NCBI RefSeq assembly: GCF_001649575.2
Contig: NC_051439.1
Location: forward strand, 16,750,144-16,814,143
Direction of reading: 5' to 3'
DNA: 64,000 nucleotides
From: Kryptolebias marmoratus
Taxonomy: Eukaryota; Chordata; Actinopteri; Cyprinodontiformes; Rivulidae
The position numbers and the translations under genes are program-made. Below, piece by piece: positions 45,081-57,560 of this stretch (position 1 is its first letter; each line of letters begins with the position of its first letter). The notes beneath the pieces are model-generated. The model searched no databases. It was not told the origin of the DNA and worked only from the letters and a program-made list of their open reading frames with translations.

Positions 45081-46250
45081 ACTGAGTTCAGTTTTCAAGT
45101 GAAGTCGCAACTTAACCCAGAAAATTGTTGTGACTTCTTTAAACCAAAAAATAAAAATAGAAATGACTTGCTAAGATGTAGTTGTCAAGTAAGTGAAAGG
45201 TGAACTAAAGAGCCTAAAGTTAAAGTTATTTTAGATTTTATTTTTTAAAAAGATTAGTGGATTTTTCTTATGTTATTAGAGTTTTGTACAGAGTGCGCAA
45301 AAAAAATGAAGCATTAATAAAATTGAGGGAGGGAGGAACGTTCACATTACTTTTTTCAGCATCTTAAACAATACAGTTGTCATCTGTATTGTTGTCAAAC
45401 ATTCTGAATATTCTGACTTCTCATATATTAAGCTCATCTATGCAGGTTCCTGAAGCTTTAAAAGTTTTTCAAATATTTATTTTAATTTATTACTTATTAC
45501 AGTAATATAAATAATTACAAATGCAATGTAAACAAAATAATNGGGGTCAAGTTGAGGAGTACTAGAGGAACTCAAACCTTTAGAGAAATTAGCTGAATGC
45601 TATTAAAACAAATCAAATTCACAGTTTAAGAAGTGGATTGTCCATGGTTTGATTTTGTGCTGCAGCATCTAACATGAAAAGCATTTCATTAGTTAAAAAG
45701 AAGTGGAAATAAATATGAACATTTTTTTTTTCCTGCATGCATTTAGGAAATTAATAAATATTTTACTCAACTGTATAAAGGTTTTAAAAATTCTTTTTTT
45801 TCATTTCACTTTACTTACTTTAGCACTGGTGATGGACTAAAAATACAAGCAATTCAAAATTCAAAAGTATTTTCTAATAAAAGATACCATATAAGTAATC
45901 AGCTCTTCAATGAAAAAACCTCAGATCAACACTAAATGATTTTTGCTATTGTAGAGCTAAAATTAGCTTTTTTCAAAAGGTCTTTACTGTTAAAGCAATA
46001 TAAAGTACTGTAATATTTTTAAAAATCCCTCTTAAAAAACACAAATATTATGATATTATCATTTTGGCAGATTTCTGGAGTCATGACTATGATTTCTTTA
46101 TTTTTCACCTATATTGGATGAAAAACGAGTATTGTGTCCAGTTTTCTTATTTTTTCTCATGTTTATGTCCACATATTTATGGGATTTGATGTATTTTTCT
46201 CACTGAGATTAAAAAGAAATCAATGATGGGTGGGAAAATCTGAAGTCTGG
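45081..46250. other. AT-rich spacer with short hairpin
   Basis: Very AT-rich. AACAATACAG (45,367-45,376), a 7-base loop and CTGTATTGTT (45,384-45,393) form a perfect 10-bp hairpin. One undetermined base lies at 45,542. No gene. Confidence 0.5.
45542..45542. other. Undetermined base (N)
   Basis: This is the only ambiguous base in the window, in ATAATNGGGGTC. It marks an unresolved base or a residual assembly join. It interrupts no feature. Confidence 0.95.
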
Positions 46251-46319
46251 CTCTAAATCTCTTCTGTCAGGAAGTGTAACTGGTCTGTGCAGAGCAGGAG
46301 GAGGCAGTTCCTTCAACAC

Positions 46320-46600
46320 TGATATCTTAATCTGTGTGTTTCAGAAGAGCGACTCCTGATGAAGTGGCCACCAGAGCTGGAAAGATGAGTTGCAAAGAAT
46401 GCAGGTGGCCCTTGATGATCACCGGCATTTAAATCTGGAGGAGTTGGCATGCCTGGACTCAACATCTTTGAATCCTTCGGCTTTAACCCCACCCCCCACT
46501 GCAGGAGAGTACTTGCAGCAGAGGTGGTTTAAAAGCTGTGCCCCAGTTAAAGCTGCCATCATCATTACACTAAGAGGTTGAATTGTGGCGGCGTAATGTG
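46320..46600. promoter_or_regulatory. Conserved-element-like block with acceptor-like edge
   Basis: CTGTGTGTTTCAG|AAG at 46,344/46,345 resembles a splice acceptor. The plus frame that follows runs to TAA at 46,430-46,432 and includes RATPDEVATRAGKMSCKECR, which I do not recognise. A 133-codon minus frame (46,419-46,820) also crosses it without domains. Dense non-repetitive DNA (CACCGGCATTTAAATCTGG) favours a conserved element. A terminal exon is a weak alternative. Confidence 0.3.
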
Positions 46601-48100
46601 TGTGCCGAGTTACTCTGTCTGTTTGAAGGGCCCTCAGCAGGAGTGTGTCTGCTGTTGACACTCCCCATTTAATATTGTTTGAATTTTTCATCAAGATCCC
46701 AAGCCTTGTTACAAGAGGCCTTTGTTTTCTGACTTGTTTGTACATTCTTTTTGTGTGTATGGGAGTGTATGTGTGTTTGCAAAGACGTTTAAGACATTTA
46801 TTTAGTTTGAACTGGTGCAAATTTAGTGTGGCCTCTGTGCAAACTTTAAGTACTTTATTTTGCTACAGTATTTTGAGGTATTGTCTATCCTGGAGGTCTG
46901 CGGATCTATGTGGAGAGAACTTCCAGCTGCAGACAGCCCTGTATCCCACTCCTCCAGCATCTTTTGTCCAGGACACCCTGACACAGCCTTGAATGCAGGT
47001 CACTGCAGGTTACTGACAAAGCTTGGTGAAAGGCCTGTTTTTGTGTGTGTGTCTGAAAGAAGTGCACAGTTAAAAATAGCTTGCCCTCCTGTCAATGCAT
47101 CGCCATTAAAAACAGCTGGGCCGGGCTCCTGCCTGCATTGAGCCACGTGAAAGTTGATTCTTTCTTTGTGCCGCTATCTTGTCACAACTCCCCCTTTACG
47201 GACACTCTTTGTTGGCTGCTTTGTGCGAGCACCATCACGGAGGCAAAGTCAGCCTCATAAAAAGAGTTCATTTTGGATTCACTGGGCTTGGATGAACACT
47301 GGGAACTTTCTTTATTGTCCCTCCGTCCATAAATCGGTGCTCACTCACTGGGTCCTGTCAGTCTGCCTGAAAAGATTCTTTATGGAGCATTTCCTACTTC
47401 TTCCCTTGTGAATTCACCCATGTAGGTAATCAGCCTGATCACATAGGGCTGATTTTGAAGCTGCTGGCATAATTTGGTCACAATGCAATGTGGGTGCTGC
47501 ACTAATTACATTTATTTAAATGTGAGGAAAGAAAATCAGTCACTGGATTTTTATTTTTTATTTCTGATGACAATGAAGATCCAGATTAATGAGCTTCCAA
47601 CTCAGCAGGTTGTCAGATGATCCTGTGTGTCTATGAGAGTGTTTTCATTTTGTTGTCAGTTATGACACATCAGAGCTTTCACTGGCTTTGGGATGAGTTC
47701 TCTGCAGGTTAAAGTAAACACACGGGATCCCACCCATGGAGCAGCTGTCAGTGGCGTCGATGAATCATTACTACCTGGGAAAACAGGCATTCAAGGGGTT
47801 AATAGGAGAGGAGGAAGAGGAGAAGCAGGAGGACTGGTAGATGTCTTTGGCACAACCTTTTCTGTTCACTGTGGTGCTTTCAGGAAAGCCTCCTTCACCG
47901 TGGCTTGTCGTTTTCCACCTCCCCTTAATGTTCCACCCCTCTGACTCTTGTTCCTTCCCTCATCCTGGTCTTTACTCTGTCCTGGTTTTTCTGGTGCCAA
48001 GAGAGCGCGCACAAGCAAGCAGTGACATGCACCCCTGCATCGACACACTCTCATAAAGACAGGCAGAAAGAAAGACACACAATCACAAAGTTGTTAAAGA
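46601..48100. promoter_or_regulatory. Mixed conserved-like and spacer sequence
   Basis: Balanced patches at 46,620-46,690, 46,870-47,160, 47,230-47,480 and 47,680-48,060 are separated by T/G-rich DNA. Frames of 60-115 codons on both strands have no domain. I see no repeat family. Some patches may be enhancers. Confidence 0.3.
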
Positions 48101-49980
48101 GCTTCCTTATCTTATCAGGATCATCCACAGTCTGTCCTCTTGTCTGATTGTTCAGTGAATCCTCAAAATAAAGGAAACAATTTATTCTTCAAACGAGGAT
48201 TTGGATCAAGCTGACTTTCAGAAATTGCATTCATCAGAAGTATTACTTTACAGAAATAAAACTCAGTTTTTATTTAAGAAAGAGTCAGATTATATAGGCA
48301 TCAATAAAGAGATGTAAATATATATATTTAAAAGTTTTTGTTGTTTTTTTATCACAGCCTGTTTAATAAGCTGGAGTGTTTGCTGAAAATATCAAATTTT
48401 AAAATCCAGACTTTTTCTGATTTATTATTCCTTCTATGAATAGCTCACATTTTTCCATATTGCCTAAATTTGCCTAGCCTTATTTGATGCTTGACACTAA
48501 AGTGAACTAACTTACGGTTGAATAACATTAATTATTTTTAAAAATGCCATATATATCTTTTAATGTTTCATTTTTATAAATTTGAGCCTACTTATTGTGT
48601 TTTACCAATTGCTAAATGTGTCATAAAATGCTTTGGGGGCTTTTCAGTTTTTCCTCTTTCTTTGTGTGCCTCTTTTGTTTGTGTAAATTTTACTAAACCC
48701 ACACCAAAGGCAGCTATTCTCACCTAAAGAAGGTGCTCCTCTTGAAGAGCTTTTTTTTCTCTCCTCGCTCATCTAATTTTCTTGTAACTCTTTTATAATA
48801 CTCACCTCAGGGCCAGTTTGGCACATCTCAGACAAAAAAGAGCAGCTGCTAAACAATCGGACAGTTCTGAGCGATTTTCTGACCAATCAGAGCTGAACTA
48901 TTATATGAGTGAGTTCAAACACACAGGAGATAAAAGATCTCAGTCAGTAATAAAATATTACAGCAATATACAGCACGAAAAAATATTTAGTGTTATTCAC
49001 AATTCATTCTTTTTTTTTAGTTATTTTGTATGCTGTTGAAATTTTTGTAACCAGATGAGTGTTTTCCTTCTAGGAGTACGGCTTTGTTCAGTAAAGCAGA
49101 TGTTGTGAGCTGAGAAAAGGATAAACAGAACAAAATCTGGCTGCAGCGGAAACATGCACACTATCAGAGGTAAACCAATTGATCCAAATTATTGGTTACG
49201 TGTCCAAAAAGGCTGCAGTGAAAACCACAATGACAAAATAGAAGATTATAAAATAATAAATTTGCTTGGGTTGTGGATATCTGATGTTTTAGTGGATATA
49301 TGCTGGCCTAATGAGAAACCAGAATTTTAATGTTACACTCACTTGTGTTAAAGGTCTAGCCTTTTTAATATAAATATTAAATTGTCTTGATACCTCTTTG
49401 TTTTAATATTGACTTTGGTGTTTTTAGAAAAAAATAAAATATATTTTTTGCTTTTTAATTAAGTCTGTAAAGTTATTTATTCAGTCTACAAAACACAATT
49501 ATGAAGCTTTAAATGAGTATGATATGGGTTTTGTAAAATTAAAACACTAATGAAGCTTTTGCAAAGAAAGTTTACAATGTATGAAGATCTTTACACAAAA
49601 TATGCTAATATATTGGTATAATCATTCATAATTCCCTTTAAAATGGTTGGACTTCTCCCTCAGTACAAGCTTACTGCTTCTAATAATTCTTATTTTTATA
49701 TTTTTATAAATATTGTTGAGAATAATTCACAAATATTTAAATACCTTTTTATCCTAGTGAAAATAACTGTTTCATGATGCATTTTTTATTACAATGGGAA
49801 AGAAAATCTTGTTTCAAGCAAATTAAGGCTGCACTAATCCAAACATAAAGAGATAAAGCAGCTGCTCAAAACCACTTTAATTTACCATCAGGCTTAAAAT
49901 GCATTGTGAGAATCTTATTATTATTATTTTATATTTCATAAAAAGTGAGACCAACTTTTGCTCCCATTTCTCTCTGTTTC
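48101..49980. other. AT-rich spacer
   Basis: Mostly very AT-rich, with a small balanced patch at 48,780-48,910 containing CCAATCAGAGC. No gene, repeat family or hairpin was recognised. Confidence 0.5.
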
Positions 49981-52060
49981 TCCCTCACATCCCTCCTCCT
50001 CCTCTCTGCTCTTTTGTTCTCTCGTTCTGCTTTGCCCCGTGGTGCCGCGGCTCTGCTGCTGATGGAAGGGATTGTCTAGTTTTATTAATATGACAGGTGA
50101 GCCTGCCCAGCTGCTACCTGAGTGTGCATCTGTGTATGTATTGTGTGTGTGTGCGCAGCAAAAAAAGAAGCAGCTGTCTCATGCACGCAATGCACACACG
50201 CTCTCTTGTGAACCTTTTCACATTATTGTGGCACACAGACTCTTATTTTGTTAATTAAATTAAATTTACGGGATGCAATAATGTGAAGTAGATCAACATG
50301 TTTTGTCAAACCGGTGGAAAGAAACAAGCTCTCCTCTACTTTTTTTATTATTACTGCCTTCATATATTACCACTTTGTTTACTTCCTGAGCCGGTGTAAT
50401 TTTCACTGCCCCACTGAGACAGCCATAACATCCCTGCTCTTGTATATACACTTTATGATTTGACTCACATGTTGGGGTTCAATACATCCATATTGACTCA
50501 GGTAATTGAACACAAGGGACACGAGCAGGATTCATAAAAGAGACAGAGAGACATTTGAGTGAATAGCTGGTTATTGGAGAAGCTTCTGGCAGCTTGATTG
50601 ACAAGGTTTTTGTTTTGAAAGAGGTGCGTCAGGCTGTGCTTCTGTCACTGACTGCAGTTCAGGCATGACGACGGCAGCACAGAGGTCTCCCACCTGAACA
50701 GATTTTGTTCACAGTTGCTCCATTACCTTTGTCTCATGTGGAAGATGAACACACGCTGAAATGGTCCAGGCCAGCAGGAAAGCTTTTAAATCATTCTATA
50801 TATGTAAAGACGCCTGCCGCATGTATTTGATTCTGTTTTATTGGCGCTGCAGAAATTTACTAATAAAAACTCCCTGCATCTCTCCCAGCCCCAATTTCAA
50901 AACCACTGACCTTTGTTGCAAGTCTTTGTTGTATGATTCATTTACCAGAAGTTCACAGATGCCGACCAGGAGCCTTAGAATGAGCTCCGAAAAGAGGAGA
51001 TGTGTTTTATTGGCATTCTTTAAGGAGTCAACAAACTGTCTGGCGGATGGACGCAGATAGCGCCGGCCCACTTAGTTAACAGAGTCTGGGGACAGAGTTG
51101 GCCTGCACTGACCCGTGACTGCCATGGCTGACTGCTGGGTAATCTGTCAGCTTGTGAAGTGCCATTATCTTCAATCTCTTGTGCTGAGAACCATTTTAGA
51201 TTCTTGCTACTTTTTAGGTTGTGACATTTATAAAATCTCCACAAGAAGTTTTCTGCATTTTTATCTAAAAATACAAGAGACTTAAGTTGCAAAGAACACA
51301 CAAGAAGAAAAACAACAAAGCTTTGAACTCCATCTGTTTCTTGAGCAGCCGATGTATAAAGGCAGCAGGCAGATTTAGCACAAAGATTCCCACTTTACAA
51401 GAAGGCCATTACTCATGATCTACATTTTCCATTGAGTGGAATATTACATCTTTCTAGGTGTGGACCTGTCAAAAGACAAGGGGTTAATGCGGTGCGGCGC
51501 TGCTTAAAGCACACTTTGCTCTTTTCAAATTTTACCATTGTGCCTGGCAAGATCAAACGAGCCCTTTCAACATGTCGCTGTGTTCGACAAGCTTTCATGT
51601 CTTACCTCATTACTGAAAAACTTTTCTTTGACTGAGCCGAGGTCTGAGAGGAGTCTGGACAGACAATGAGGGCTGGACGACTTTCACTGATTACACAATG
51701 AGAAGGTAACAAAGATGTTGTCTCAAATCCCTCTTGAGGTGCTGGGCCCCCACGCTTTGCTGTGGCCTACAGGCCTGCGAATTACAGTAAGGCTTCTGAA
51801 AAAGGAGGATTTGTAACTCCTCAAATCAGACTCAGCTCACGACCAGGAAAGGCTAAATCCCTGCAGAGATGAAATGAACTTTTGCCAATACATTTCTGCC
51901 CCTTTCCAACGAGAAATGGTTTTGAACAAGTAAAATTCAACTTTGAAATTATGAAAGTAGCAATGAAGCATTCCAAGAGTGGTGAAATTCAGATTTATTA
52001 AATACACATTTTGAAGACCATACAACACTTTTACCCACAAAAAAGTAAAATAAAATATTT
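49981..52060. promoter_or_regulatory. Series of weak conserved-like patches
   Basis: Patches lie at 50,030-50,200, 50,380-50,760 (with CTTGATTGACAAGG, a PBX-like core), 50,930-51,180 and 51,640-51,860. The minus frame 50,838-51,071 reads somewhat protein-like (RQFVDSLKNANKTHLLFSEL) but has no known domain and no clear splice sites. AT-rich gaps separate the patches. Confidence 0.3.
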
Positions 52061-53500
52061 TATTCATGTAGTTTATTCAATATTTCTGAAGAATTCCGCT
52101 CTTCTGTTTTAGTTTCAACAAAGGACGAATGTTTTCTGCCTGGGAGCCAATATTTTTTTCAATCAATTTTTTTGGAAAAAGATCAAACAAAACCTCGAGG
52201 AAATCCTTGAGTATACAAGCTTCTCCCTGACTGTGAGAATTTGGCTGCAAAAGTCAGAAAACCCAGACAAAAGTGATGTTTCACTGATCTGCAGGCGGTC
52301 CAAATGGAAACTAATTCTACCCTTTTTTTTCTGTAACCATTCATCCATGTCAAATTTAGAGACTCGCAGTGACGTTTTCTCTTTATTCACTAATCTCCCT
52401 GTTTTTTCTGTACCTGCATTTCCCATCTTTACTACTTAATTTCTCCTTTTGTTGATTGAAGTTGTTTGTTTTGAAACATTTTTATCATTTTTCCTGTGAT
52501 AGCTGGTTTAAATGCAATGGCTGTCAAACCTAAAAGCCAGCAAGAGATAACAGAAACGTGAAAAAAAAATATAGCTGCTCCTGTGACCTGGCTCAAGTAC
52601 AAAATTGAAAATAAAATAACAGCCCCTTTTGTGAATTTTCCACTCTGATCATTTCTTTCGTTTCTTGGAAGAGGCCTCCAATAAAAGCAAAGCTTTTGTT
52701 CCCGTTATCACACGCTGTTCATTTGTCTTCCAGCCGGAAAGCAGTGTTAAGATAACGCCATCCTATCATCTGATTGTCTTATCAAAGGTGAGCGACAAAG
52801 CCCCCCCCAGTCACTCTGATGAATAGGTTAAGAGCTTTAGACATCTCTTCTTATAATTTGCTGCAACAGCTAACCACAGTTTTAGATATAATTATTATTC
52901 AGCTTCAAGGTACAAGGTTCACCAAAGCTCAAGTCCTGGTTAATTTCTTGTGGCCTCTTTTCAACATTTCAAGTACAAGACTGTGCAACCTTTACGCAGC
53001 ATTTGACACCAGGGTCAGTGGAATTGCCCCACTTGAACTAAAGGACATTTAGTTGAGTTTAGAAAGTGAAAACATGGACACTATTAATTTGTTTGCTCTC
53101 CCACTAGTCATGGCCACAAGCAAATGCCACCACCTCAAAGAAGTGGTCCTCACTTTTATTTGTTTGTTTCTTTGGAGAGTGTGAGAAGCTTCGAAGTCTG
53201 GCTGCAGCGGACACTGCATTTGTGCAGGAGGTTTGATGTGTGTGTGAGTGTGTGTGTGTGTGGGCGGGGGGGTTACTCACAATGTGGTGACCATGCAGAA
53301 GGAAGGCTTTGCAAGGTGAAAGCTAGCAAACTAGTTAGCTGGTGACAGAACTTGGGGGGAGGTGGAGGAGGTGGTGATGGTGCTGGGAGGGGTGGGGATT
53401 CATTTAGCCAGGCATAGCTGCTCTTGTTTGTGGTTGTCCCTGACAGCGTCGGCAACGCTGCTCCAAAGCACCTGTGTTTGCTCACTAGCTTTCCTCCAAT
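52061..53500. other. Mixed spacer with GT and G tracts
   Basis: A GT microsatellite with one GA interruption spans 53,236-53,262, followed by G7 at 53,266-53,272. GGT/GGA-rich DNA at 53,355-53,395 makes a Pro-rich minus-strand peptide that is an artefact. C8 lies at 52,801-52,808. No gene. Confidence 0.4.
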
Positions 53501-54060
53501 CTGCTCGAAAAATGCTGTGAGCATGTCACATGGTGGCCAGATAGCCTGGGCACCATGGGAATACAAAAGCCGGGGCTTTTAGAACAGTTAATCATTAATA
53601 GAGGCCTCTCTTTTGTTCCCATTCAGCTCCATGCTGACAGAGGCTTTGATATTACATACGGCAGACAGGTCAGATGCAGATATAGCCAAGTACATCAACA
53701 GGAAAGAGCTTTCAGGTCGACTGATGCATGGAGGGAGTCTCCAGACACATGAAAATCCATCTGTAGGAGACAGAGTGAACATATAAATCAATTTTACATC
53801 AAATCGCATGTCATTTCTTGTTATATTACTGTGTAACAATGCTGCTGCTGCTGAGTCGGGGTTCTAAGCGAGCAGCCATATGCAGGCTCTTGAGCCCAGT
53901 GGCTGTGTGAACAAGAAGATGTAAAGAACTCACAATTACAGTATTGTCACTGATTGGCAGGATGGCAATAAACTCAAGTTCATTTTACCAACCTCGCTAT
54001 TAATTACCAACCCCTAATCTCAGTTTGCTTTCCATCTTGAACCATCAATGAAAAGTCCAG
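53501..54060. promoter_or_regulatory. Strong conserved-element-like block
   Basis: It contains AGTTAATCATTAATAGAGG, TTGATATTACATACGGC, (CTG)4 at 53,842-53,853, TCTAAGCGAGCAGCCATATGC, GATTGGCAGGATGGCAATAA and CTCGCTATTAATTACC. Repeat-free over 500 bases with many homeodomain cores. Opposed frames at 53,555-53,839 have no domain. Confidence 0.45.
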
Positions 54061-55460
54061 GACTCATTTCATGTCTCCTAAAGTAGGCTTTAGAAAAGTG
54101 GAGGCGGGAGGGGGGACAAATACAAATGCATGAACTTGCTTCCACAAAAAAGTGAGCCAAATCTATCTGGAAGGGAGATTAGGTTTGCTCAACCACATTC
54201 ATGTAAAGCACTAAAAGGGTCACAGACAAACTCTTATCTTCCATTTACCTCAGCATGCCAATGCTTCTTTATTGAAAGTTAGTCTCGACCCCACCCTAAC
54301 CTCCCTCCCACCCCCTCAGTGCTAATAATACTGTATGGGACTTGAAGAGGATAGTGGGACCACAAACATTTACGGCTGAAAATGCAGCACAAGTGCAGGC
54401 AAAGTGGCCACTCAATCCGGGATGCTTGGTGTGCCGAGAGTCAATCATTAACGTGGCACTTTTAGTGATATCTGCTCTCTCTCACTGAAGAGAAGTCAAA
54501 AGATAAATGATGGTTGTGTTTCAGGGAATCAAGTAAGGCTCCAGCTTAGATGTTTTAGCAAACATACCGTCCCGTGCTTTGGTTTCTTTTGAGACGTGTG
54601 CAATTGATTCTGATACCTCTCTTAGACAACTTGCCCTAAATCATTTTGTTTTTAATCTGTTTCAACTTGATCCTCAGGCCGAACCAGGGGAAAGAAAAAA
54701 GATTGTCTTTGTCATGTGTGAGCGTCATGCAGCCATAAATCTTTCCCTTGCCTCCATGCAGTTTGACTTCTCTACAGCGTGTTTATTTGCTAACCCTGGT
54801 CACAAGTGATAAGGGCCATGGATGTCCCCAAACTGTACTCTGCAGCTCAATGTTTCTAACAGAACGTTAGCACCACAACAAAAGAAAAATAATGAAAACA
54901 AACAGATAAATAAAACATTGGGGCTAATAAACCTTTTGTCCTACCTATGAGGAAATTATTTCAGTTGAGCAGAGTGGGCTTAACAAGTGCATGTTTCAAA
55001 CAAAAGTTCCTGTTTCAGGAGAGAAGGAGAACTGCTGATGGATGGCTTGGCAAACATAGTTGACATACCTGGGCAATGCCACGGGCCGGTCACAACCCGG
55101 GACTGAGAGGGACATTGTGTGAGTTTTTTATGTATGAGTGTGTGTGTGGCTCCTCCAGAGCTATCCTTCTTCCCTCGGAGGCTTCCTCTCCCTCCTCTTC
55201 TCCACTTCGGGGATCACTTCAGTCAGCAGAGCCCTGTTTGACAGAGACACAGCGTCCATATAAATCCCATCCTCCTATTTATTTGATGTGCAGTTCTACT
55301 AGGATGCCTTCGATCCGTCCTCGGGGAGTCCGCATCTCAAAACACTCAAATAGTCTGGGTGTGCAGATAAGCTCAGGGCTGGAATTATACTCCCAAATTC
55401 CCAAATCCTTATGGAGCGTTGTTCTATTCTGTTTTAAAACACAATTATAGAGCAAAACAT
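54061..55460. promoter_or_regulatory. Mixed conserved-like sequence
   Basis: Patches at 54,300-54,500, 54,560-54,810 and 55,050-55,400 are balanced with CpGs (CACGGGCCGGTCAC, CTTCGATCCGTCCTCGGGG). A 124-codon frame at 55,076-55,450 is Ser/Pro-rich without domains. TATAAA at 55,259-55,264 has no good initiator about 30 bases downstream. No gene is called. Confidence 0.3.
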
Positions 55461-56040
55461 GAAAGTTGCTACATAAGTGGACAATTCCTAATATGTTGTA
55501 ATAATGTTATATCTGAAATATAAATAGAATAATAAAGGAAGAGGAAAAATTGCCTATTCTTTCGGTGGGATTCGGTGGGTGGGAGATGGGTCAGTGCAGC
55601 CTGGTGGGTGACTTTTAAAAGGAACACCCAGGAATGTTTGGTTAACTCTCCTGTCGCATTCAAGCCTGTGTGTCAAAGGTGTTTGCAGGGTGTTGACAGT
55701 CACACACTGGCAGAAAGGTAATGGGAATGTCTGATTCAAATTAATAAAATTGAAATAACACAAATCAAACGCCTCAAAACTAAACTATTTGTTGTAATTT
55801 AAAATAAATTCAACAATTACTAAAAAACCTATTTTTCCATTGTCATTTTTTTTGTAATATTTTTTTATTCAGAAAACCAAACATCCAAATATTTCTTAGA
55901 AAATATTTTTTATTACCAGTAAGGAGTGACTTGAAAAGGAAAACCAGCAGCTCTTGCACAGCAGGAATGAGTTAATATAAACCAGCTCTCAAGGTAAATT
56001 CTTTTTATCTTAAATTCCAACAAAAATTATAAATAACTTC
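55461..56040. other. AT-rich spacer
   Basis: AT-rich. The part 55,555-55,700 has GT-rich direct words (TTCGGTGGGATTCGGTGGGTGGG, which has an ATTCGGTGGG-like repeat in tandem). Nothing coding. Confidence 0.45.
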
Positions 56041-56133
56041 TACTCCGGGTCGCATTAACTGGTCACCGGTGGTTAAGTTAACCCAGTACTGGAGCACCGC
56101 AGTGACCTAACTTTGTGTTAATTTTTAACCCAG
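56041..56133. promoter_or_regulatory. Isolated GC patch with nested palindromes
   Basis: Within a very AT-rich tract lies a 90-base patch with CACCGGTG (56,064-56,071) directly abutting GGTTAAGTTAACC (56,071-56,083, 6-bp arms around G). TTAACCCAG occurs twice (56,078-56,086 and 56,125-56,133). It may be a small regulatory core or a remnant of a palindromic element. Confidence 0.35.
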
Positions 56134-56987
56134 AAATGATCAGAATTTATGACACAGACATGTATACTTACACATATTTGTATAATTTATAATTAGCTCA
56201 GCATGTTTGTTTTTGGTAATTAAATAAAATTCATTGCTTTTGTTAATAATTACCAGCTTTTCTATTTTTTTATTTCATCTTATGATATTTTGTTAAATCT
56301 GTAAATATAAAAAAGCAAAATGATTTTTATGTATACTTGCTTCATTTGCCTATAAAACTAATTTAATCACAAATTAAAATGTGTTTTTGACCTTAGAATT
56401 AAATAATTTTGTTATTTTTTTCTTTGTTCATATTTAAGAAGATTGTTAATATTTTTAATGATTTGAACATTTTGTTTTTAGCTTTTTAAATGTGTTTTTT
56501 TATATTAGCAAAACATAATTGTACAGATATTTAATTTTATGATGCTGTAAGATGTGATCCAACTGATAAAATGCCGCTTAATTTCCTCTTTTGTGATATC
56601 TCAGCAATAAAACATGATTATTTAGTCATATCTCCACAAAGAACAAACACTGGATATATATTTAAATATTTACAGATTTAAAATAGTTGAAAATGACATT
56701 TTACCATTTTTTGATTAATCAAATTTTGGGGAGTTTTCACCAGTGTTTAAAATGTTTTCATTTTATATAATATAATAAAACTGAAATTTTGACAAACAAA
56801 AAAAGTCTGCTTTTTTAGTTTGTTTGCTTTAATTGGTTTAAAAAAACTGCCAGCTTCAGTATTTTTTGTCTGAATTAAAAACCAGAAAAATACCATAATC
56901 TTGAGAATAATTTTATAATTGTAAATGCAATGATGATCTAATTACAACCAAAGGGGTACTAGCAAGTCCTGTGTGTGTTTTTGTTTT

Positions 56988-56990
<3 letters not shown>
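56134..56990. other. Extremely AT-rich spacer
   Basis: More than 800 bases with very few C or G and many T runs. Nothing is recognisable. It leads into the TA microsatellite. Confidence 0.6.

Positions 56991-57075
<85 letters not shown>
56991..57075. repeat. Perfect (TA)42 microsatellite
   Basis: Eighty-five bases of uninterrupted TA. Such tracts can extrude cruciforms and are length-polymorphic, so the assembled length may be imprecise. It abuts complex, non-AT-rich sequence from 57,076. Confidence 0.98.
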
Positions 57076-57077
<2 letters not shown>

Positions 57078-57560
57078 CCACCCACTGAGAGCTCTGGAAA
57101 AGAGTGGTTCTGCCCCCGTCCTACCCGCTCTGCACTGACCTGCAGGTGACAGAACAGCTAACCTGTTAAAGTGCTTGCACGTCCAATTACTTTAGGTCAC
57201 ATCACCTCCACGTTTAGCAACTGAACCACACACCTGACAACTACAGACAGGCATCCCTTAGACCGCCACTGTTTTAGGTAATTGGAGGAGTGTTGTAAGT
57301 TTCCTATGACTCACACGGCTCTTTTCTCCACCCATGAATGCTGGAAGATTGTAGTTAACTTTAGAAACGAAGCCTACTCAACTCATAAATTACACGGCAA
57401 CGGACAACCTTAAGCAGTGTTGAAATGCCTCGAACAGAGCTTTATTTCAGTGCTGCTGGAGCGTGAAGCTGGGAGCACCACCCCACAAGGAGCCTGGCTC
57501 TCACAAGCACACATAAGACAACTATTTATCTTGCCGTACCTGAGGTCTTGACATGCTGGC
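57076..57560. promoter_or_regulatory. Conserved-element-like block
   Basis: Balanced sequence begins immediately after the TA tract. It includes CCAATTACTTTAGGTCAC, TTTTAGGTAATTGGAGG, CACGGCAACGGACAACC and CAACTATTTATCTTGCCG. No repeats and no good frame. Confidence 0.35.

Noticed and set aside
46345..46432. Terminal exon after CTGTGTGTTTCAG
   Set aside because: The peptide is unrecognised and short, and the block fits a conserved non-coding element. Kept only as a remark in the feature list.
46419..46820. 133-codon minus-strand open frame
   Set aside because: Basic, low-similarity peptide with no recognisable motif. Overlapping frames are open on the other strand.
53273..53566. Pro-rich minus-strand frame of 97 codons
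   Set aside because: Produced by GGT/GGA-rich low-complexity DNA and a GT/G tract.
55076..55450. 124-codon open frame with TATAAA at 55,259
   Set aside because: No domain. The TATA word lies inside the frame and has no suitable initiator downstream.
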